This document shows positions 35,955 to 49,496 of a stretch of DNA of 64,000 bases, piece after piece. The notes under the pieces are model-generated. The model did not search any database, was not told the DNA's origin, and worked only from the letters and a program-made list of their open reading frames with translations. The first letter of the stretch is position 1, and each line of letters starts with the position of its first letter. The stretch comes from Phorcus lineatus (lineage: Eukaryota; Mollusca; Gastropoda; Trochida; Trochidae): contig OV121089.1 of the NCBI GenBank assembly GCA_921293015.1, positions 45,703,220 to 45,767,219 on the forward strand. Direction: 5' to 3'. A program made the position numbers and the translations under genes.

Positions 35955-36566
35955 TTAGTAGGCTCCGTAACCTGAAATGAAGTAAAGACATTCAATATGT
36001 TTGTATAAAAAAAGTGGGGATACAAATTTGTATAATAAGAAGTCAAGAGGTTATATCAATCTTTCTTCAAAAGAATATTATTCTAAAACTAACATTGTAA
36101 GGTGAAAATTGATAGATAGAATTTATATCAGAATGAAAAAACGAAAAGAAGCTGTCCTTTATGAAAAAGTTCACAGCAAGAGTATCGTACCGAACAGGAA
36201 TTGTCAACCATCGCTATCTTAAGAAAAACAGGTTTTAGATTAAGGGAATAAACATTAAAGATAATTACCTAGTCCCTTCATTCCGAAGCCTCCATACATC
36301 ATGGGGTTGTAAAGTCCGTGTCCGCCATACATGAACGGGCTGTAGCCATGTCCAATACCTAAGCCAAGACCAGCTCCCATTCCGTAGCCATATCCATAGC
36401 CATAGCCGAGTCCTGCTCCCATTCCGTAACCGAGTCCACCTCCCATTCCATAGCCATAGCCACCTCCAAGACTTTCGAAACCTCTAATACCTCCAATACC
36501 ATAGCCAATAGGCTCAGCAAAAGCAGCAACAGCCAGACAGGCAACCAGAGCGATTACTTTCATCAT
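35955..36566 (-). CDS. secreted Gly/Tyr/Met-rich protein, copy 7 (divergent)
   Basis: Join of 36269-36566 and 35955-35971 (minus), 104 residues; AATAAA at 35885-35890. The most diverged intact copy. Within the early glycine block it reads GGIRGFESLGGG where others read GGIGGFGGLGGG, so it gains Arg, Glu and Ser in a segment otherwise free of charge. The changes lie within about 20 bp (36470-36490). Start, splice sites and YGAY end are intact. Confidence 0.88.
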
Positions 36567-36846
36567 GTTTTTTCTGATGAAACAAATACAAATAATGAAA
36601 TGTAGCAGTGACAAAAACAAACAAAATCACAAAAACAAGCTACTTAAGAATTCAAAAGAACGGTGATGACAGTAATTTTTAAAATCTCACAATCGTAAAT
36701 CAAACATTGCATTCAAATGGAACCTTATATATCTCTGACAAAGTCAAGTTCACTTTATAAATATTGATTTACTTACTGTTTGTGTACAGGGTGCACTGAC
36801 TACTGAAGGCAAAGTGTTGTGATGTGACTAAATTAGCGAGGGGGAT

Positions 36847-36853
36847 CTTTATA
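36847..36853 (-). promoter_or_regulatory. TATA box, copy 7
   Basis: TATAAAG; predicted first exon about 36777-36825. Confidence 0.7.
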
Positions 36854-37766
36854 GTCGGAAATCTTCCTCTTTGCACCTATCCTACTGCCTCAGGCTCTGA
36901 GACTGAAATTCTGATCAATTAGTTGATTGCATAATGTTTAATCAGGGCAGCAATTAATCGCCCTTTTTACAAAACACAAACTTGGACACTGGTGAAATGA
37001 TGATATTTCCATAGAGCAAATGTGTTGTTTGTGCTTAGGATTTACTATGATGAAAAACGCTCTACGTTATTTCTTTCTGAAGAAAGCTATGATTTACCTA
37101 TTAACAATTTTTAATTTTATACCAATCTTTTGTTGTTAAATTTATATTGTTAACTGATATCTTTATCCAAAGGTACAGGCATATTATTCAGAGTAATTCG
37201 AAAACTTCAAGTATTGCATGCTCAAATGTGCGCATTTTACCTTTTACTTTTCATACATGTATGTTGTACATGATTGGGGATATTTGTGTAGTACATAGAG
37301 TATTGTTAGAACTTGCGTTATAATTACTAAAAGTATAGATTAAATTGTTAAAGTTAATGTTGGATTACGATTTCAATAATTCCTTCTAATACTATCAATT
37401 TATTCCCATGCAAGAAAAATGTGCAAAATATATTGATTAATCAAAATAATACGAATACTTCAGTGTACGTTTGGGACTACGTGGGTTTTTAATGTGTTAT
37501 TGCATTTATGAGAGCGTGACCACTTGTATCTGTAAGTACCTAATTTGATAAACGCCAAACATGTTATTGTCACATAATAGGCTGTGGTACTAAAGTACCT
37601 TTGTACTTACTTACTTGCTCTTAGCCTAATAAAGTATTGATATTCGAATGAATAATTTCTTTCAATACTCAAGATTTGAGATGCAGATCAGTTTTCAAAG
37701 ACCTTGTAAGTGATTGTGTTGACCTGTTGATGGTGATGTGTTTCTATTCATGCTGTCAGGACTAAA

Positions 37767-37874
37767 CTCTCTCTTTCTCTCTGTCTCTCTGTCTCTGTCC
37801 CTGTCTGTCTGTTTCTGTCTCTATATAGATCTGTCTCTGTCTCTGTCTCTCTGTCTCTGTCTCTGTCACTGTCA

Positions 37875-37955
<81 letters not shown>
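37767..37955. repeat. (TC)n/(TCTG)n tract, unit 8
   Basis: About 189 bp with two CACTGT units and the ATATAGAT interruption at about 37822. Confidence 0.95.
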
Positions 37956-37956
<1 letters not shown>

Positions 37957-39358
37957 ATATCTCTTATTCATCCCTTCTATTTTCTTTGGTGGTCCTCCTT
38001 TTCCCCTAAATATATACCTCTCAGTCGATAGGTATTGAAACAAATGCAGAATGTATTATTTCACAAAGGTTACATTTGGGCAGTCTTTTCTTTTCCGATT
38101 TATTTTTGGTGGTTTTCAAGTGGCATATGGACAGTCCACTCTTCATGCAGTACCTTTAGCTAATTTGCTTAACTCTTACGGGGGAAACAAGCAGATGTAA
38201 TTGTAGGCATTATCTCAATAGGTATGTCCTAAAGACATCAAACATGCTGAGAGTTTAACGTGTAGCGGAATAGTATTCCAAAACTAGGGACATTATGTTA
38301 AAAGCATTTTATTTTCAAATGATGTCAGCATAATGTGGGGAACGGTCAAAATATGTTGACACTTTGACAGAGAGTTTTGAGAGGAGTGTACTGAGTAAGG
38401 AGAGTTGAGAGATACACAAGAGTAAGCTTGTAAGGACACTTGTAAACTCGGTAAAGAGCTGTATAATCCATGTGTAATTATACAGGAAGCAATGCCTTAT
38501 GATGTATTGGTTGTTATTTGCTGAATGTAAACTAACATGCATTTACATTCTGTTATAACTTCAAACTTGTCCACGAACATTTACATGATTGAGACACAAA
38601 AAACTCAATGTTCACTTTTGAAAAAAATGGCAATGTTGTCTGCAGTCACTCTTTCCGAATTTTGACTCCTCTTGGTCAGATACATGCATTAAATGTAATT
38701 ACTCTTTTGTAATCATCTAATCAGCGTAGTGTCAGCCATTATCTGTGTCTCTCAGAAAGTGTACCGTAACTTTCTCAGTGTAATGTTCAAATCATACCTA
38801 GTCATGTCTAAGACGCTTAAATATCAAGACTCAGTGTAAATTGGAATGCTTGATTCTCATGTCATTTGCAAGCTTTCTCACTAGATTATAATGAACATAA
38901 ACATTCTCAAAAACGAACTTGTAAGATATTTGAAACTATAATCGTGTAAACTGGCACGTGAGAGAAACCAAAATGATTACATACTCAGTGGTCAAACAGG
39001 ATATGAATTCAAGGTGATTGGAAGAATATGCTATTCCTCTTATTGATATTTTCAAAATCCATATCATTGCTGAAACCTTTATCTTTTAATTGAATTGCGT
39101 AATCTTACTCATTACGTTTCTAAGGAATTTTCACAAAATGTGTGCTCGTATTTCTTCTAGGTTTAAATCAGGTTGAAATGTTTATTGTCCTCGCTTTGTG
39201 TTCATTCTTTATGCTTGTCAAATTCTTTCAATGACTTTGTCATTAGCAAATGAAAACTATAATCCAAACAATTTTAGGATAAGGTGTTTTTATTTCATTC
39301 AAAAAGTCACCACACATGCATTCACAAGTCAGAGCAGAAATGTGTTGATTGTTGGCAC

Positions 39359-39979
39359 TTAGTAGGCTCCGTAACCTGAAATGAAGTAAAGACATTCAAT
39401 ATGTTTGTATAAAAAAAGTGGGGATACAAATTTGTATAATAAGAAGTCAAGAGGTTATATCAATCTTTCTTCAAAAGAATATTATTCTAAAACTAACATT
39501 GTAAGGTGAAAATTGATAGAGAGAATTTATATCAGAATGAAAAAACGAAAAGAAGCTGTCCTTTATGAAAAAGTTCACAGCAAGAGTATCGTACCGAACA
39601 GGAATTGTCAACCATCGCTATCTTAAGAAAAACAGGTTTTAGATTAAGGGAATAAACATTAAAGATAATTACCTAGTCCCTTCATTCCGAAGCCTCCATA
39701 CATCATGGGGTTGTAAAGTCCGTGTCCGCCATACATGAACGGGCTGTAGCCATGTCCAATACCTAAGCCAAGACCAGCTCCCATTCCGTAGCCATATCCA
39801 TAGCCATAGCCGAGTCCTGCTCCCATTCCGTAACCGAGTCCACCTCCCATTCCATAGCCATAGCCACCTCCAAGACCTCCGAAACCTCCAATACCTCCAA
39901 TACCTCCAATACCATAGCCAATAGGCTCAGCAAAAGCAGCAACAGCCAGACAGGCAACCAGAGCGATTACTTTCATCAT
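39359..39979 (-). CDS. secreted Gly/Tyr/Met-rich protein, copy 8
   Basis: Join of 39673-39979 and 39359-39375 (minus), 107 residues; AATAAA at 39289-39294. Standard long form (GGIGGIGGFGG, Gly21, LYNPMM) with spliced YGAY end. Identical in predicted protein to copies 3 and 9. Confidence 0.9.
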
Positions 39980-40259
39980 GTTTTTTCTGATGAAACAAAT
40001 ACAAATAATGAAATGTAGCAGTGACAAAAACAAACAAAATCACAAAAACAAGCTACTTAAGAATTCAAAAGAACGGTGATGACAGTAATTTTTAAAATCT
40101 CACAATCGTAAATCAAACATTGCATTCAAATGGAACCTTATATATCTCTGACAAAGTCAAGTTCACTTTATAAATATTGATTTACTTACTGTTTGTGTAC
40201 AGGGTGCACTGACTACTGAAGGCAAAGTGTTGTGATGTGACTAAATTAGCGAGGGGGAT

Positions 40260-40266
40260 CTTTATA
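40260..40266 (-). promoter_or_regulatory. TATA box, copy 8
   Basis: TATAAAG; predicted first exon about 40190-40238. Confidence 0.7.
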
Positions 40267-41179
40267 GTCGGAAATCTTCCTCTTTGCACCTATCCTACTG
40301 CCTCAGGCTCTGAGACTGAAATTCTGATCAATTAGTTGATTGCATAATGTTTAATCAGGGCAGCAATTAATCGCCCTTTTTACGAAACACAAACTTGGAC
40401 ACTGGTGAAATGATGATATTTCCATAGAGCAAATGTGTTGTTTGTGCTTAGGATTTACTATGATGAAAAACGCTCTACGTTATTTCTTTCTGAAGAAAGC
40501 TATGATTTACCTATTAACAATTTTTAATTTTATACCAATCTTTTGTTGTTAAATTTATATTGTTAACTGATATCTTTATCCAAAGGTACAGGCATATTAT
40601 TCAGAGTAATTCGAAAACTTCAAGTATTGCATGCTCAAATGTGCGCATTTTACCTTTTACTTTTCATACATGTATGTTGTACATGATTGGGGATATTTGT
40701 GTAGTACATAGAGTATTGTTAGAACTTGCGTTATAATTACTAAAAGTATAGATTAAATTGTTAAAGTTAATGTTGGATTACGATTTCAATAATTCCTTCT
40801 AATACTATCAATTTATTCCCATGCAAGAATAATGTGCAAAATATATTGATTAATCAAAATAATACGAATACTTCAGTGTACGTTTGCGACTACGTGGGTT
40901 TTTAATGTGTTATTGCATTTATGAGAGCGTGACCACTTGTATCTGTAAGTACCTAATTTGATAAACGCCAAACATGTTATTGTCACATAATAGGCTGTGG
41001 TACTAAAGTACCTTTGTACTTACTTACTTGCTCTTAGCCTAATAAAGTATTGATATTCGAATGAATAATTTCTTTCAATACTCAAGATTTGAGATGCAGA
41101 TCAGTTTTCAAAGACCTTGTAAGTGATTGTGTTGACCTGTTGATGGTGATGTGTTTCTATTCATGCTGTCAGGACTAAA

Positions 41180-41271
41180 CTCTCTCTTTCTCTCTGTCTC
41201 TCTGTCTCTGTCCCTGTCTGTCTGTTTCTGTCTCTGTCTCTGTCTCTGTCTCTCTGTCTCTGTCACTGTCA

Positions 41272-41353
<82 letters not shown>
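41180..41353. repeat. (TC)n/(TCTG)n tract, unit 9
   Basis: About 174 bp with two CACTGT units and a long pure TC run. Confidence 0.95.
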
Positions 41354-41355
<2 letters not shown>

Positions 41356-42749
41356 AAATCTCTTATTCATCCCTTCTATTTTCTTTGGTGGTCCTCCTTT
41401 TCCCCTAAATAAAAACCTCTAGGTATTGAAACAAATGCAGAATGTATCATTTCACAAAGGTTAAATTTGGGCAGTCTTTTCTTTTTCGATTTATTTTTGG
41501 TGGTTTTCAAGTGGCATATGGACAGTCCACTCTTCATGCAGTACCTTTAGCTAATTTGCTTAACTCTTACGGGGGAAACAAGCAGATGTAATTGTAGGCT
41601 TTATCTCAATAGGTATGTCCTGAAGACATCAAACATGCTGAGAGTTTAACGTGTAGCGGAATAGTATTCCAAAACTAGGGACATTATGTTAAAAGCATTT
41701 TATTTTCAAATGATGTCAGCATAATGTGGGGAACGGTCAAAATATGTTGACACTTTGACAGAGAGTTTTGAGAGGAGTGTACTGGGTAAGGAGAGTTGAG
41801 AGATACACAAGAGTAAGCTTGTAAGGACACTTGTAAACTCGGTAAAGAGCTGTATAATCCATGTGTTATTATACAGGAAGCAATGCCTTATGATGTATTG
41901 GTTGTCATTTGCTGAATGTAAACTAACATGCATTTACATTCTGTTATAACTTCAAACTGGTCCACGAACATTTACATGATTGAGACACAAAAACCTCAAT
42001 GTTCACGTTTGAAAAAAATGGCAATGTTGTCTGCAGTCACTCTTTCCGAATTTTGACTCCTCTTGGTCAGATACATGCATTAAATGTAATTACTCTTTTG
42101 TAATCATCTAATCAGCGTAGTGTCAGCCATTATCTGTGTCTCTCAGAAAGTGCACCGTAACTTTCTCAGTGTAATGTTCAAATCATACCTAGTCATGTCT
42201 AAGACGCTTAAATATCAAGACTCAGTGTAAATTGGAATGCTTGATTCTCATGTCATTTGCAAGCTTTCTCACTAGATTATAATGAACATAAACATTCACA
42301 AAAACGAACTTGTAAGATATTTGAAACTATAATCGTGTAAACTGGCACGTGAGAGAAACCAAAATGATTACATACTCAGTGGTCAAACAGGATATGAATT
42401 CAAGGTGATTGGAAGAATATGCTATTCCTCTTATTGATATTTTCAAAATCCATATCATTGCTGAAACCTTTATCTTTTAATTGAATTGCGTAATCTTACT
42501 CATTACGTTTCTAAGGAATTTTCACAAAATGTGTGCTCGTATTTCTTCTAGGTTTAAATCAGGTTGAAATGTTTATTGTCCTCGCTTTGTGTTCATTCTT
42601 TATGCTTGTCAAATTCTTTCAATGACTTTGTCATTAGCAAATGAAAACTATAATCCAAACAATTTTAGGATAAGGTGTTTTTATTTCATTCAAAAAGTCA
42701 CCACACATGCATTCACAAGTCAGAGCAGAAATGTGTTGATTGTTGGCAC

Positions 42750-43370
42750 TTAGTAGGCTCCGTAACCTGAAATGAAGTAAAGACATTCAATATGTTTGTA
42801 TAAAAAAGGTGGGGATACAAATTTGTATAATAAGAAGTCAAGAGGTTATATCAATCTTTCTTCAAAAGAATATTATTCTAAAACTAACATTGTAAGGTGA
42901 AAATTGATAGAGAGAATTTACATCAGAATGAAAAAACGAAAAGAAGCTGTCCTTTATGAAAAAGTTCACAGCAAGAGTATCGTACCGAACAGGAATTGTT
43001 AACCATCGCTATCTTAAGAAAAACAGGTTTTAGATTAAGGGAATAAACATTAAAGATAATTACCTAGTCCCTTCATTCCGAAGCCTCCATACATCATGGG
43101 GTTGTAAAGTCCGTGTCCGCCATACATGAACGGGCTGTAGCCATGTCCAATACCTAAGCCAAGACCAGCTCCCATTCCGTAGCCATATCCATAGCCATAG
43201 CCGAGTCCTGCTCCCATTCCGTAACCGAGTCCACCTCCCATTCCATAGCCATAGCCACCTCCAAGACCTCCGAAACCTCCAATACCTCCAATACCTCCAA
43301 TACCATAGCCAATAGGCTCGGCAAAAGCAGCAACAGCCAGACAGGCAACCAGAGCGATTACTTTCATCAT
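42750..43370 (-). CDS. secreted Gly/Tyr/Met-rich protein, copy 9
   Basis: Join of 43064-43370 and 42750-42766 (minus), 107 residues; AATAAA at 42680-42685. Standard long form. A silent A-to-G change sits in the signal-peptide Ala codon (GCC in place of GCT/GCA type, near 43320). All signals are intact. Confidence 0.9.
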
Positions 43371-43650
43371 GTTTTTTCTGATGAAACAAATACAAATAAT
43401 GAAATGTAGCAGTGACAAAAACAAACAAAATCACAAAAACAAGCTACTTAAGAATTCAAAAGAACGGTGATGACAGTAATTTTTAAAATCTCACAATCGT
43501 AAATCAAACATTGCATTCAAATGGAACCTTATATATCTCTGACAAAGTCAAGTTCACTTTATAAATATTGATTTACTTACTGTTTGTGTACAGGGTGCAC
43601 TGACTACTGAAGGCAAAGTGTTGTGATGTGACTAAATTAGCGAGGGGGAT

Positions 43651-43657
43651 CTTTATA
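43651..43657 (-). promoter_or_regulatory. TATA box, copy 9
   Basis: TATAAAG; predicted first exon about 43581-43629. The upstream spacer is 2 bp longer than in the other copies. Confidence 0.7.
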
Positions 43658-44570
43658 GTCGGAAATCTTCCTCTTTGCACCTATATCCTACTGCCTCAGG
43701 CTCTGAGACTGAAATTCTGATCAATTAGTTGATTGCATAATGTTTAATCAGGACAGCAATTAATCGCCCTTTTTACAAAACACAAACTTGGACACTGGTG
43801 AAATGATGATATTTCCATAGAGCAAATGTGTTGTTTGTGCTTAGGATTTACTATGATGAAAAACGCTCTACGTTATTTCTTTCTTAAGAAAGCTATGATT
43901 TACCTATTAACAATTTTTAATTTTATACCAATCTTTTGTTGTTAAATTTATATTGTTAACTGATATTTTTATCCAAAGGTACAGGCATATTATTCAGAGT
44001 AATTCGAAAACATCAAGTATTGCATGCTCAAATGTGCGCATTTTACCTTTTACTTTTCATACATGTATGTTGTACATGATTGGGGATATTTGTGTAGTAC
44101 ATAGAGTATTGTTAGAACTTGCGTAATAATTACTAAAAGTATAGATTAAATTGTTAAAGTTAATGTTGGATTACGATTTCAATAATTCCTTCTAATACTA
44201 TCAATTTATTCCCATGCAAGAATAATGTGCAAAATATATTGATTAATCAAAATAATACGAATACTTCAGTGTACATTTGCGACTACGTGGGTTTTTAATG
44301 TGTTATTGCATTTATGAGAGTGACCACTTGTATCTGTAAGTACCTAATTTGATAAACGCCAAACATGTTATTGTCACATAATAGGCTGTGGTACTAAAGT
44401 ACCTTTGTACTTACTTACTTGCTCTTAGCCTAATAAAGTATTGATATTCGAATGAATAATTTCTTTCAATACTCAAGATTTGAGATGCAGATCAGTTTTC
44501 AAAGACCTTGTAAGTGATTGTGTTGACCTGTTGATGGTGATGTGTTTCTATTCATGCTGTCGGGACTAAA

Positions 44571-44750
<180 letters not shown>

Positions 44751-46153
44751 CATCTCTTATTCATCCCTTCTATTTTCTTTGGTGGTCCTCCTTTTCCCCT
44801 AAATATATACCTCTCAGTCGATAGGTATTGAAACAAATGCAGAATGTATCATTTCACAAAGGTTAAATTTGGGCAGTCTTTTCTTTTCCGATTTAGTTTT
44901 GGTGGTTTTCAAGTGGCATATGGACAGTCCACTCTTCATGCAGTACCTTTAGCTAATTTGCTTAACTCTTACGGGGGAAACAAGCAGATGTAATTGTAGG
45001 CTTTATCTCAATAGGTATGTCCTGAAGACATCAAACATGCTGAGAGTTTAACGTGTAGCGGAATAGTATTCCAAAACTAGGGACATTATGTTAAAAGCAT
45101 TTTATTTCAAATGATGTCAGCATAATGTGGGGAACGGTCAAAATATGTTGACACTTTGACAGAGAGTTTTGAGAGGAGTGTACTGGGTAAGGAGAATTGA
45201 GAGATACACAAGAGTAAGCTTGTAAGGACACTTGTAAACTCGGTAAAGAGCTGTATAATCCATGTGTTATTATACAGGAAGCAATGCCTTATGATGTATT
45301 GGTTGTCATTTGCTGAATGTAAACTAACATGCATTTACATTCTGTTATAACTTCAAACTTGTCCACGAACATTTACATGATTGAGACACAAAAAACTCAA
45401 TGTTCACGTTTGAAAAAAAATGGCAATGTTGTCTGCAGTCACTCTTTCCGAATTTTGACTCCTCTTGGTCAGATACATGCATTAAATGTAATTACTCTTT
45501 TGTAATCATCTAATCAGCGTAGTGTCAGCCATTATCTGTGTCTCTCAGAAAGTGCACCGTAACTTTCTCAGTGTAATGTTCAAATCATACCTAGTCATGT
45601 CTAAGACGCTTAAATATCAAGACTCAGTGTAAATTGGAATGCTTGATTCTCATGTGATTTGCAAGCTTTCTCACTAGATTATAATGAACATAAACATTCT
45701 CAAAAACGAACTTGTAAGATATTTGAAACTATAATCGTGTAAACTGGCACGTGAGAGAAACCAAAATGATTACATACTCAGTGGTCAAACAGGATATGAA
45801 TTCAAGGTGATTGGAAGAATATGCTATTCCTCTTATTGATATTTTCAAAATCCATATCATTGCTGAAACCTTTATCTTTTAATTGAATTGCGTAATCTTA
45901 CTCATTACGTTTCTAAGGAATTTTCACCGAACTGTGTGCTCGTATTTCTTCTAGGTTTAAATCAGGTTGAAATGTTTAGTGTCCTCGCTTTGTGTTCATT
46001 CTTTATGCTTGTCAAATTCTTTCAATGACTTTGTCATTAGCAAATGAAAACTATAATCCAAACAATTTTAGGATAACGTGTTTTTATTTCATTCAAAAAG
46101 TCACCACACATGCATTCACAAGTCAGAGCAGAAATGGTGTTGATTGTTGGCAC

Positions 46154-46769
46154 TTAATAGGCTCCGTACCTGAAATGAAGTAAAGACATTCAATATGTTT
46201 GTATAAAAAAGGTGGGGATACAAATTTGTATAATAAGAAGTCAAGAGGTATATCAATCTTTCTTCAAAGAATATTATTCTAAAACTAACATTGTAGGTGA
46301 AAATTGATAGAGAGAATTTACATCAGAATGAAAAAGCGAAAAGAAGCTGTCCTTTATGAAAAAGTTCACAGCAAGAGTATCGTACCGAACAGGAATTGTT
46401 AACCATCGCTATCTTAAGAAAAACAGGTTTTAGATTAAGGGAATAAACATTAAAGATAATTACCTAGTCCCTTCATTCCGAAGCCTCCATACATCATGGG
46501 GTTGTAAGTCCGTGTCCGCCATACATGAACGGGCTGTAGCCATGTCCAATACCTAAGCCAAGACCAGCTCCCATTCCGTAGCCATATCCATAGCCATAGC
46601 CGAGTCCTGCTCCCATTCCGTAACCGAGTCCACCTCCCATTCCATAGCCATAGCCACCTCCAAGACCTCCGAAACCTCCAATACCTCCAATACCTCCATT
46701 ACCATAGCCAATAGGCTCAGCAAAAGCAGCAACAGCCAGACAGGCAACCAGAGCGATTACTTTCATCAT
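46154..46769 (-). pseudogene. secreted Gly/Tyr/Met-rich protein, copy 10 (frameshifted)
   Basis: The exons are at 46464-46769 and 46154-46169 (minus); AATAAA at 46083-46088. One A is missing from the TTGTAAAG sequence near 46505, so the frame turns into LTTP and stops before the end of exon 2. Exon 3 is also one base short (CCGTACC for CCGTAACC), which would lose the YGAY-stop frame. A further private change gives Asn in the GYGNGG segment. The signal peptide and repeats are otherwise normal. The local cluster of homopolymer indels makes a consensus error as likely as a real pseudogene. Confidence 0.7.
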
Positions 46770-47049
46770 GTTTTTTCTGATGAAACAAATACAAATAATG
46801 AAATGTAGCAGTGACAAAACCAAACAAAATCACAAAAACAAGCTACTTAAGAATTCAAAAGAACGGTGATGACAGTAATTTTTAAAATCTCACAATCGTA
46901 AATCAAACAGTGCATTCAAATGGAACCTTATATATCTCTGACAAAGTCAAGTTCACTTTATAAATATTGATTTACTTACTGTTTGTGTACAGGGTGCACT
47001 GACTACTGAAGGCAAAGTGTTGTGATGTGACTAAATTAGCGAGGGGGAT

Positions 47050-47056
47050 CTTTATA
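47050..47056 (-). promoter_or_regulatory. TATA box, copy 10
   Basis: TATAAAG intact; predicted first exon about 46980-47028. Confidence 0.65.
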
Positions 47057-47969
47057 GTCGGAAATCTTCCTCTTTGCACCTATCCTACTGCCTCAGGCTC
47101 TGAGACTGAAATTCTGATCAATTAGTTGATTGCATAATGTTTAATCAGGACAGCAATTAATCGCCCTTTTTACAAAACACAAACTTGGACACTGGTGAAA
47201 TGATGATATTTCCATAGAGCAAATGTGTTGTTTGTGCTTAGGATTTACTATGATGAAAAACGCTCTACGTTATTTCTTTCTTAAGAAAGCTATGATTTAC
47301 CTATTAACAATTTTTAATTTTATACCAATCTTTTGTTGTTAAATTTATATTGTTAACTGATATTTTTATCCAAAGGTACAGGCATATTATTCAGAGTAAT
47401 TCGAAAACATCAAGTATTGCATGCTCAAATGTGCGCATTTTACCTTTTACTTTTCATACATGTATGTTGTACATGATTGGGGATATTTGTGTAGTACATA
47501 GAGTATTGTTAGAACTTGCGTTATAATTACTAAAAGTATAGATTAAATTGTTAAAGTTAATGTTGGATTACGATTTCAATAATTCCTTCTAATACTATCA
47601 ATTTATTCCCATGCAAGAATAATGTGCAAAATATATTGATTAATCAAAATAATACGAATACTTCAGTGTACATTTGCGACTACGTGGGTTTTTAATGTGT
47701 TATTGCATTTATGAGAGCGTGACCACTTGTATCTGTAAGTACCTAATTTGATAAACGCCAAACATGTTATTGTCACATAATAGGCTGTGGTACTAAAGTA
47801 CCTTTGTACTTACTTACTTGCTCTTAGCCTAATAAAGTATTGATATTCGAATGAATAATTTCTTTCAATACTCAAGATTTGAGATGCAGATCAGTTTTCA
47901 AAGACCTTGTAAGTGATTGTGTTGACCTGTTGATGGTGATGTGTTTCTATTCATGCTGTCAGGACTAAA

Positions 47970-48012
47970 CTCTCTCTTTCTATCTGTCTCTCTGTCTCTG
48001 TCTCTGTCTCTG

Positions 48013-48085
<73 letters not shown>

Positions 48086-48100
48086 TCCTCTCCATCTCTC
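47970..48100. repeat. (TC)n/(TCTG)n tract, unit 11
   Basis: About 131 bp, ending TCTTCCTCTCCATC. Confidence 0.95.
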
Positions 48101-49496
48101 TTATTCATCCCTTCTATTTTCTTTGGTGGTCCTCCTTTTCCCCTAAATATATACCTCTCAGTCGATAGGTATTGAAACAAATGCAGAATGTATCATTTCA
48201 CAAAGGTTAAATTTGGGCAGTCTTTTCTTTTCCGATTTATTTTTGGTGGTTTTCAAGTGGCATATGGACAGTCCACTCTTCATGCAGTACCTTTAGCTAA
48301 TTTGCTTAACTCTTACGGGGGAAACAAGCAGATGTAATTGTAGGCTTTATCTCAATAGGTATGTCCTGAAGACATCAAACATGCTGAGAGTTTAACGTGT
48401 AGCGGAATAGTATTCCAAAACTAGGGACATTATGTTAAAAGCATTTTATTTTCAAATGATGTCAGCATAATGTGGGGAACGGTCAAAATATGTTGACACT
48501 TTGACAGAGAGTTTTGAGAGGAGTGTACTGGGTAAGGAGAATTGAGAGATACACAAGAGTAAGCTTGTAAGGACACTTGTAAACTCGGTAAAGAGCTGTA
48601 TAATCCATGTGTTATTATACAGGAAGCAATGCCTTATGATGTATTGGTTGTCATTTGCTGAATGTAAACTAACATGCATTTACATTCTGTTATAACTTCA
48701 AACTTGTCCACGAACATTTACATGATTGAGACACAAAAAACTCAATGTTCACGTTTGAAAAAAATGGCAATGTTGTCTGCAGTCACTCTTTCCGAATTTT
48801 GACTCCTCTTGGTCAGATACATGCATTAAATGTAATTACTCTTTTGTAATCATCTAATCAGCGTAGTGTCAGCCATTATCTGTGTCTCTCAGAAAGTGCA
48901 CCGTAACTTTCTCAGTGTAATGTTCAAATCATACCTAGTCATGTCTGAGACGCTTAAATATCAAGACTCAGTGTAAATTGGAATGCTTGATTCTCATGTG
49001 ATTTGCAAGCTTTCTCACTAGATTATAATGAACATAAACATTCTCAAAAACGAACTTGTAAGATATTTGAAACTATAATCGTGTAAACTGGCACGTGAGA
49101 GAAACCAAAATGATTACATACTCAGTGGTCAAACAGGATATGAATTCAAGGTGATTGGAAGAATATGCTATTCCTCTTATTGATATTTTCAAAATCCATA
49201 TCATTGCTGAAACCTTTATCTTTTAATTGAATTGCGTAATCTTACTCATTACGTTTCTAAGGAATTTTCACCGAAATGTGTGCTCGTATTTCTTCTAGGT
49301 TTAAATCAGGTTGAAATGTTTATTGTCCTCGCTTTGTGTTCATTCTTTATGCTTGTCAAATTCTTTCAATGACTTTGTCATTAGCAAATGAAAACTATAA
49401 TCCAAACAATTTTAGGATAACGTGTTTTTATTTCATTCAAAAAGTCACCACACATGCATTCACAAGTCAGAGCAGAAATGTGTTGATTGTTGGCAC

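Larger units (their letters stand above)
33844..37241. repeat. tandem unit 7 (3,398 bp)
   Basis: Left part resembles unit 6 (AATGTCCAAATATATT), right part resembles unit 8 (AATCAGGGCAGC, TTTCTGAAGAAAGC): a mosaic unit. Confidence 0.95.
37242..40654. repeat. tandem unit 8 (3,413 bp)
   Basis: Has a private CTATATAGATCTG interruption inside its TC tract. Switches from TATATTCTC to TTGATTCTC near 38850, a variant then kept in units 9-15, and shares TCATGTCATTTGC with unit 9. Confidence 0.95.
40655..44047. repeat. tandem unit 9 (3,393 bp)
   Basis: Last unit with CACTGT in the TC tract and last with TTCACAAAATGTGTGC. Has a private 2-bp insertion (CACCTATATCC) upstream of its TATA box near 43683. 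Confidence 0.95.

Noticed and set aside
43060-43434. 124-codon minus-strand frame rich in Trp and Arg in unit 9
   Set aside because: Third-frame reading of the Gly-rich exon that happens to lack stops in this copy only.
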